Positions 5,979 through 9,529 of a stretch of 9,529 bases of DNA are shown here, one piece after another. Under the pieces are notes generated by a model that had not been told where the DNA came from, did no database searches, and was given only the letters and a program-made list of their open reading frames with translations. The stretch is from Treponema sp. (GTDB lineage Bacteria > Spirochaetota > Spirochaetia > Treponematales > Breznakiellaceae), in contig WRAL01000029.1 of NCBI GenBank assembly GCA_009780285.1, positions 1 through 9,529 of the forward strand, given 5' to 3'. Numbering within the stretch: position 1 is the stretch's first letter; every line of letters starts with the position of its first letter. A program made the position numbers and the translations under genes.

Positions 5979-6904
5979 GTCCGCACCGTGATGCGGTTAA
6001 GATCGTTCACGTCCTCCACGTCGCCGACGATTCCAACGAGGAGCCACCTGTCCGTGATCGGCTCCTGCAAAAGATCCTTGAGCAAGGTCAGCTTGCCTAT
6101 TCTGCCCGAGGTTCCGACGTGCAGCCTTGGCGCCGAGCAGGGGCGCAGCTCCTCGCCTATGTAGATGTGATGATCGTCGGCAAAGGAAATTTCCACGTCG
6201 TCGCGGATAAAGCCGTTAATTTTACTTTCAAGATCGACGAGATCCACTTCCGGCTTGTCCTGAAAGCTAAGGATAAAACCCCGGCGCACGTCGTTGTTCT
6301 CGAACATGTGCGCCTCGATTCCCTTTTTGTGCAAAAAAAACTGGCAAATATCCTCGGCGCTGTGCACCTGAAGGCGGCTGTAAAGCGAGTCGAAAACGAT
6401 GTCGGTTATATCCTTGGGCTTGGGTCCAAAAAGCGTGGGCCGCGTTATTATTATTTCCTCGCCTATTCCCATCAGCAGGTGCGCGTTGCGCCCCAGAAGC
6501 GGGTACACAAGATCGAAGTGCTCGACGATAACGCGCTTTCCCTTTCCCACGGCGTAAAGAATCGCGTCGGCAAGCTCGTGCATCTGCATGAACGCAGACT
6601 CGAAGCGTATGTCCAGGTGGTAAGTGTGCGGGGTGTAAAAGCCGGTGTCGTCCACGTTTAAAAGCGGAAGCGGGCGCACGTTCACGCCCTCGTCGTCGTT
6701 GGTAAGCTCAAGGCCGGGAAACATGCCTTTTATCAGCATGCTTTTTCCGCTGCCGGATTGCCCCACAAGCCCGATGATCTTGTCGAAAGGACTTAAGTAC
6801 TGCTGCGCTATCTGCATTCCCGTGTCGGCCATGCGCTCGTTCCCGCGCGGCGCGAAGTACATGCTGTAAAGATGGCCCTTTTGCATTCTTGCCGAATATG
6901 GCAT
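5975..6904 (-). CDS. P-loop ATPase with alanyl-tRNA-synthetase SAD-like C-terminal domain
   Basis: A 309-residue soluble protein. Residues 44-55 contain a Walker A motif (GLVGQSGSGKSM). A hydrophobic strand ending in acid, RVIVEHFDL (124-132), is a plausible Walker B. The C-terminal part (about 180-275) resembles the second additional domain of alanyl/threonyl-tRNA synthetases: HSAEDICQFFLH (181-192) looks like the first metal-site helix, and RPCSAPRLHVGTSGRIG (254-270) resembles CGGTHVxxTGEIG. Cys256 and His262 are five residues apart, not the usual three, so the metal site is altered or lost. No aminoacylation domain is present. I infer an ATP-dependent enzyme or chaperone using a SAD-like fold to hold a substrate; the reaction is unknown. 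The ATG lies one base after the DUF4387 stop codon, with GAGG inside the end of that gene, so translation is coupled. It is the third gene of the operon. Confidence 0.7.
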   Translation of the reverse strand: MPYSARMQKGHLYSMYFAPRGNERMADTGMQIAQQYLSPFDKIIGLVGQSGSGKSMLIKGMFPGLELTNDDEGVNVRPLPLLNVDDTGFYTPHTYHLDIRFESAFMQMHELADAILYAVGKGKRVIVEHFDLVYPLLGRNAHLLMGIGEEIIITRPTLFGPKPKDITDIVFDSLYSRLQVHSAEDICQFFLHKKGIEAHMFENNDVRRGFILSFQDKPEVDLVDLESKINGFIRDDVEISFADDHHIYIGEELRPCSAPRLHVGTSGRIGKLTLLKDLLQEPITDRWLLVGIVGDVEDVNDLNRITVRT

Positions 6905-6905
6905 G

Positions 6906-7223
6906 TCAAACCTCGAATTCCAGGGATAAAAGCGGCGCGTGCTGCTGCGCGCCGTAAACGTCGGTCTCGCCCAAGTCTCCGGAGCAAAGCGGGCGCTCTA
7001 TCGTCGCCTTTATCGCCTTGGCCGGATCGAAGCAAACGATCGTGATAACTTTTTCCGGCGTTATTCCGTAAAGATCGCAGATCAGCTTTTCGCTGAAGTA
7101 GCCGCGCTCTTTCACGGTTTCGTAAACGGATCGCTCGTTAAAAATTATGTCCAGCGTAAGCTCGTAAGGCCCGGAATTCTTGCTGCGAATCACGCCGGCC
7201 AATTCCGTCAGTTTTGTTTTCAT
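6906..7223 (-). CDS. DUF4387 family protein
   Basis: A 105-residue protein with the whole-length pattern of DUF4387: LAGVIRSKNSGPYELTLDII (8-27), YGITPEKVITIVCFDPAKAI (52-71), and the C-terminal hallmark DVYGAQQHAPLL (88-99). Family members are nearly always encoded next to AtuA/DUF1446 proteins, and some proteins carry both domains, which suggests a subunit or partner of that enzyme. No catalytic motif is assigned. The RSKNSGP and YGAQQHAP loops are the most conserved and are likely functional. The ATG at 7223 is seven bases downstream of AGGAG; the gap from the AtuA-like gene is 22 bp. Confidence 0.9.
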   Translation of the reverse strand: MKTKLTELAGVIRSKNSGPYELTLDIIFNERSVYETVKERGYFSEKLICDLYGITPEKVITIVCFDPAKAIKATIERPLCSGDLGETDVYGAQQHAPLLSLEFEV

Positions 7224-7233
7224 CTTTTTTCTC

Positions 7234-7255
7234 CTAAAGATCGCTCTAAAGATCG
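7234..7255 (-). repeat. 12-bp tandem duplication spanning the atuA-like stop codon
   Basis: On the minus strand CGATCTTTAG occurs twice with a period of 12 bases (7246-7255 and 7234-7243). The upstream copy holds the gene's last codons and TAG stop. The second gives another in-frame TAG and runs into the AGGAG of the next gene. Confidence 0.6.
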
Positions 7256-8607
7256 ACGTACTCGATGGGGAAAAGCTCCGTCGGATCGCCGACTTTCATA
7301 AGATGGTAAAGGCTGAAGGCGTAAACCTCGCCGGCGTGAAAATCGCTGGGCGAATAGGGAAAGGCGAGGTTCCCGGCCGTCGCCCTGCGCCCCGGATAGC
7401 CGAAGTGCAGCATGGTCGAGCGCGCCGTCGAGCAGATAGTGTCGGCGAGCCTTTGCGTGTCGGCCACGGCCTCGATCACGATGCCGAACTCGTGCGCCGC
7501 AGGCGACGCGCGCAAAGGCTCCAGCGCGCCCATAACGCCGTCCCTTCCGTAGACCACGAAGTTCAGGCTGTACGTAAAGCCGCTTTCCCTAAAATTATCC
7601 GCCACGCGCTCCTTGACGCCGGCTATGATAAGGTCGATTTTTTCCATCATCACCGGGTCGCGCGTGCCGGCTATCGCGACGGTCCTGTAGCCGACGCGGC
7701 GCGCGCCTTCCAGCTTGACCGCGTACTGCGGCGAGGGAACGAAGCGCGAGCCGGTAACGACAACCGCGCCGGAGCCGTCCTCCTCGAACTTGGTATCGCG
7801 CAGGTCCAGATGCCCGCCGGGGCCGGGAAGAATGTAGGGATCGGTTTTTTCGTAAAGGGTGTGCGCGGCCACCGAGACCGCCGTGCATTTGCGCGCCGGG
7901 CTGAGCGCGCGCAGGCTGAAGGCGCCTGTGTTTATGGCGCCGAAGATGCAGTCCGAGCCGCTGCCCGGCGTGGCGCATATCGCCGCGCATTCGAGAATCT
8001 TGCCCAGGTGCGTGGCCAGGCCCATGTCGGCGCCGGCATCCACGGCCAGCGCGGAAAAAACCGTCGGATCGTAGGCGCGCCCGGCCAGAATCACTTGCGC
8101 CCCCCCCCTGCGCGCCTTGATAAAAGGCTCGACGCCCATCTGCGCCACGATGCGCTCCGTGGCCGCAAGCGCCTCCTCGGTAAGCTCCGGCGCCGGATGC
8201 AGAGGCAAGATCTTGCCGGCGCGCAGGGCCGCGAGCGCCGCGTCCTTTTCCACCTCGGCCTGAATCACGGCCATCCTGAAACTCAGCCCTTCCTCGCGCG
8301 CGATCTCTTCTATAATCTCCCTGTTCCACGCCACGTGCGCGCGCGCCCCGGAGCCGCCGGCCGTCCCGATGCAGACCGGAATCCCGCCCTTGATCCCGGC
8401 GCGGAGCATGATCCGCAGGTCGCGCTTCACCGCGTCCCTGTCCGTAAAGGAAACGCCGGCGCCCAGATAGTACGGCCCCGGGTCGGTGGAGCCTGCGTCG
8501 GCGGCGATCAGATGCGGCCGCAGCCTCATCCCCTCCTCGAAGGATTCCAGCGGAAAGCCGTAGCCCAAAATCGCCGTGGCCGAAAGAATCCTGAATTCGT
8601 CCTGCAT
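7246..8607 (-). CDS. AtuA family protein (acyclic terpene utilization AtuA-like, DUF1446)
   Basis: A 453-residue protein that reads as one DUF1446 domain throughout. Recognisable stretches are LIAADAGSTDPGPYYLGAG (33-51), a glycine-rich GTAGGSGARAH (81-91) resembling a nucleotide- or phosphate-binding loop, and PGPGGHLDLRDTKFEED (261-277). The family is named from AtuA of Pseudomonas citronellol/geraniol catabolism, but most members sit in other pathways and no member's reaction is firmly known to me. A role in processing a carboxylate or acyl metabolite is inference. The ATG at 8607 has GGAGG five bases upstream; an in-frame extension to a TTG at 8661 runs into the palindrome at 8644-8679 and is rejected. 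It is the first gene of an operon with DUF4387 and the P-loop protein. A run of nine G in the coding strand (8100-8108) encodes RRGGA at about residue 167. Confidence 0.88.
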   Translation of the reverse strand: MQDEFRILSATAILGYGFPLESFEEGMRLRPHLIAADAGSTDPGPYYLGAGVSFTDRDAVKRDLRIMLRAGIKGGIPVCIGTAGGSGARAHVAWNREIIEEIAREEGLSFRMAVIQAEVEKDAALAALRAGKILPLHPAPELTEEALAATERIVAQMGVEPFIKARRGGAQVILAGRAYDPTVFSALAVDAGADMGLATHLGKILECAAICATPGSGSDCIFGAINTGAFSLRALSPARKCTAVSVAAHTLYEKTDPYILPGPGGHLDLRDTKFEEDGSGAVVVTGSRFVPSPQYAVKLEGARRVGYRTVAIAGTRDPVMMEKIDLIIAGVKERVADNFRESGFTYSLNFVVYGRDGVMGALEPLRASPAAHEFGIVIEAVADTQRLADTICSTARSTMLHFGYPGRRATAGNLAFPYSPSDFHAGEVYAFSLYHLMKVGDPTELFPIEYVDL

Positions 8608-8643
8608 CCTAGCCTCCATGCGCGAGAACGCGCGCTTCATGAA

Positions 8644-8771
8644 AGGACTGATTAAATCCAATGGGATTTAATCAGTCCTACTTAACCGCTTCTGCGCAGC
8701 GTCAGCGAGCAGAAGCCATCGTACCGCAGGTACGCGGGAACCGCTGAATTTCCTATTGAATCAGCGGTTCC
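8644..8771. repeat. Cluster of four inverted repeats in the intergenic region
   Basis: Four consecutive hairpins occupy 128 bases. The first is a perfect 16-bp stem (8644-8659 with 8664-8679, loop AATG). The second is GCTTCTGC (8688-8695) with GCAGAAGC (8709-8716). The third is GTACC (8721-8725) with GGTAC (8729-8733). The fourth is GGAACCGCTGA (8737-8747) with TCAGCGGTTCC (8761-8771). Stems one and four share a GGA...CTGA(A)TT core, as though both derive from one palindromic unit. No protein-coding frame is credible. It could be a dispersed REPIN/MITE-type repeat or a structured leader of the minus-strand operon. Confidence 0.65.
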
Positions 8772-8773
8772 TC

Positions 8774-8802
8774 AGTATACACCGGCTTGGGCTTTTCGTA
8801 CA
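8774..8802 (-). promoter_or_regulatory. Candidate promoter of the AtuA/DUF4387/ATPase operon
   Basis: On the minus strand TATACT (8774-8779, five of six matches to -10) lies 17 bases after TGTACG (8797-8802, three of six matches to -35). Transcription would begin near 8767, within the fourth hairpin, and give a leader of about 160 bases that contains the other three hairpins. Confidence 0.45.
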
Positions 8803-8833
8803 CGGCGGGAAAAAGCGTTTTGGCGAAACGCGC

Positions 8834-8862
8834 TTGCAGGCGCGGCCGAGGTGTGGCACAAT
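8834..8862 (+). promoter_or_regulatory. Candidate promoter of the small membrane protein gene
   Basis: TTGCAG (8834-8839) and CACAAT (8857-8862) are separated by 17 bases, with TGTGG directly before the -10. Matches to consensus are moderate. The start point would lie about 20-25 bases before the ATG at 8892, leaving room for the GGGGAG ribosome site. Confidence 0.4.
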
Positions 8863-8891
8863 ATGGCATCTTTCAAGGCCGGGGAGCGCGA

Positions 8892-9188
8892 ATGAGAAAA
8901 AAAAGCATGAGCAAGAAAAAGTTTTTCCTGACATGGACCGCGGTCTGGGTAGCGACAAGCGTCGTGGGCAGGATACTTTATGAGGCAATAAATTCTCGCG
9001 GCGTTGGGGAAATTCACGTTTGGCGTATTATTGTTTCATCCGGCCTCGGCTCACTTATCGTGGGGTTTTTCTTTACTTGGATTATGTGGGACTGGAGGAA
9101 GGGCGAGTTCGCGCTAAAGGGCAAAACCATTCATGACGACGGAAGCGTTACCGAGGATACCGAATCCGAAATGCGTCCCGCGCCGTAG
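8892..9188 (+). CDS. Small hypothetical membrane protein with two transmembrane segments
   Basis: A 98-residue protein of no family I recognise. A basic N-terminus (MRKKSMSKKK) precedes a first hydrophobic helix at about 11-30 (FFLTWTAVWVATSVVGRILY). A second helix at about 44-66 is rich in aromatics (VWRIIVSSGLGSLIVGFFFT, then WIMW). A polar, acidic 30-residue tail follows. By the positive-inside rule both termini should be cytoplasmic. The ATG at 8892 follows GGGGAG (8881-8886) at five bases; an upstream ATG at 8787 gives an unconvincing Arg-rich extension. It is probably co-transcribed with the next membrane protein 64 bp downstream. Confidence 0.75.
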   Translation: MRKKSMSKKKFFLTWTAVWVATSVVGRILYEAINSRGVGEIHVWRIIVSSGLGSLIVGFFFTWIMWDWRKGEFALKGKTIHDDGSVTEDTESEMRPAP

Positions 9189-9252
9189 CCTCTTTGCGTG
9201 AAGGCTTGGCAAAGGGCAAAAAAGGCCTTGAAATGAATGCGGTTGAGGGACA

Positions 9253-9529
9253 ATGATACTGAAACTCTTACTCGTTCTGCTTGTTTTTTTCGCGCTCGCG
9301 ACAGTTTACGCGATCCTTAGAACGCTTGCCTCCGTTGGCGTCGCCGTATTCGGGAAGGACGAAAACGAATACCTACTTGTGGGCAGCCCTGAAGCCCTGT
9401 GGGAAGACAGGCTCGACGACGCCCGCGCCAAAATCTTTTTGATCGTTCTTATCGCCCTGTTCGCAGGAACCCTGTTCGTAGGGATTTTTGTCATCGGCGG
9501 ATACTCGGGCCTTGCCGTCGGCCTTTTGC
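9253..9529 (+). CDS. Hypothetical membrane protein, 3' end beyond the window
   Basis: The frame starts at the ATG at 9253 and stays open to the window edge, giving 92 codons. GAGG (9245-9248) lies four bases upstream. A hydrophobic N-terminal helix (MILKLLLVLLVFFALATVYA) is followed by a short acidic soluble loop (GKDENEYLLV, then PEALWEDRLDDARAK), and then by a second, longer hydrophobic stretch IFLIVLIALFAGTLFVGIFV running into GGYSGLAVGLL at the edge. No domain is recognised. Spacing and shared membrane character suggest an operon with the 98-residue protein. A minus-strand open frame over 9306-9494 is a shadow. Confidence 0.7.
   Translation, partial: MILKLLLVLLVFFALATVYAILRTLASVGVAVFGKDENEYLLVGSPEALWEDRLDDARAKIFLIVLIALFAGTLFVGIFVIGGYSGLAVGLL

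Noticed and set aside
7180..8655. 491-codon plus-strand open frame opposite the AtuA and DUF4387 genes
   Set aside because: A typical antisense frame of GC-rich DNA: Arg/Ala/His-rich and domain-free. The minus strand has clear family matches and ribosome sites.
8644..8771. Repeat-spacer layout suggestive of a CRISPR array
   Set aside because: The repeated segments are inverted, not direct, and there are no uniform spacers or cas genes nearby.
8854..8870. TGGCAC...GGCAT resembling a sigma-54 -24/-12 promoter
   Set aside because: The GG to GC spacing is nine bases rather than the required ten and the TTGC element is not matched; a sigma-70-type reading is better.

Overview
This window is GC-rich DNA with dense, mostly operonic genes, probably from a spirochaete in the Treponema group. 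No marker gene fixes the taxon. The inference rests on several signs: OmpA-type proteins carrying a GHANP variant of the peptidoglycan-binding motif, an InlB-repeat/OmpA lipoprotein, a lipoprotein that looks like the start of a BspA-type repeat protein, an XRE regulator of a type I associate with treponemes, and a MutY without an iron-sulfur cluster.

Layout. 1-185 (-): 5' end of a surface lipoprotein gene, divergent from an XRE-family regulator (348-704, +). The regulator's stop codon lies in one end of a 110-bp nested-palindrome element (701-810) that looks like a MITE. A probable terminator and about 150 bases with nothing recognisable follow. 1009-2398 (-): a two-gene operon of a degenerate cobalamin-adenosyltransferase-fold protein and a cluster-less MutY-type glycosylase, overlapping by 11 bp. 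2399-2578: a divergent intergenic region with candidate promoters both ways, a rho-independent-type terminator pointing toward the ompA-like gene, and a short repeat-containing leader. 2579-5148 (+): a cell-envelope operon of an outer-membrane barrel/OmpA protein and a lipoprotein with four InlB B-repeats plus an OmpA domain, closed by a terminator at 5165-5200. 5271-5978 (+): a pirin. 5975-8607 (-): a tight three-gene operon of an AtuA-family protein (DUF1446), a DUF4387 protein, and a P-loop ATPase whose C-terminus resembles the alanyl-tRNA synthetase second additional domain. 8608-8891: a divergent intergenic region with four consecutive inverted repeats that would mostly fall in the operon's leader RNA. 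8892-9529 (+): two small membrane proteins, the second cut by the window edge.

How the genes work together. The two OmpA-domain proteins probably tie the outer membrane or a surface lipoprotein to peptidoglycan. The AtuA/DUF4387/ATPase set looks like one functional unit, perhaps acting on a small carboxylated metabolite or acyl intermediate, but its chemistry cannot be read from the sequence. It is the best candidate here for an undescribed system. The glycosylase is a DNA-repair gene with no obvious link to its operon partner.
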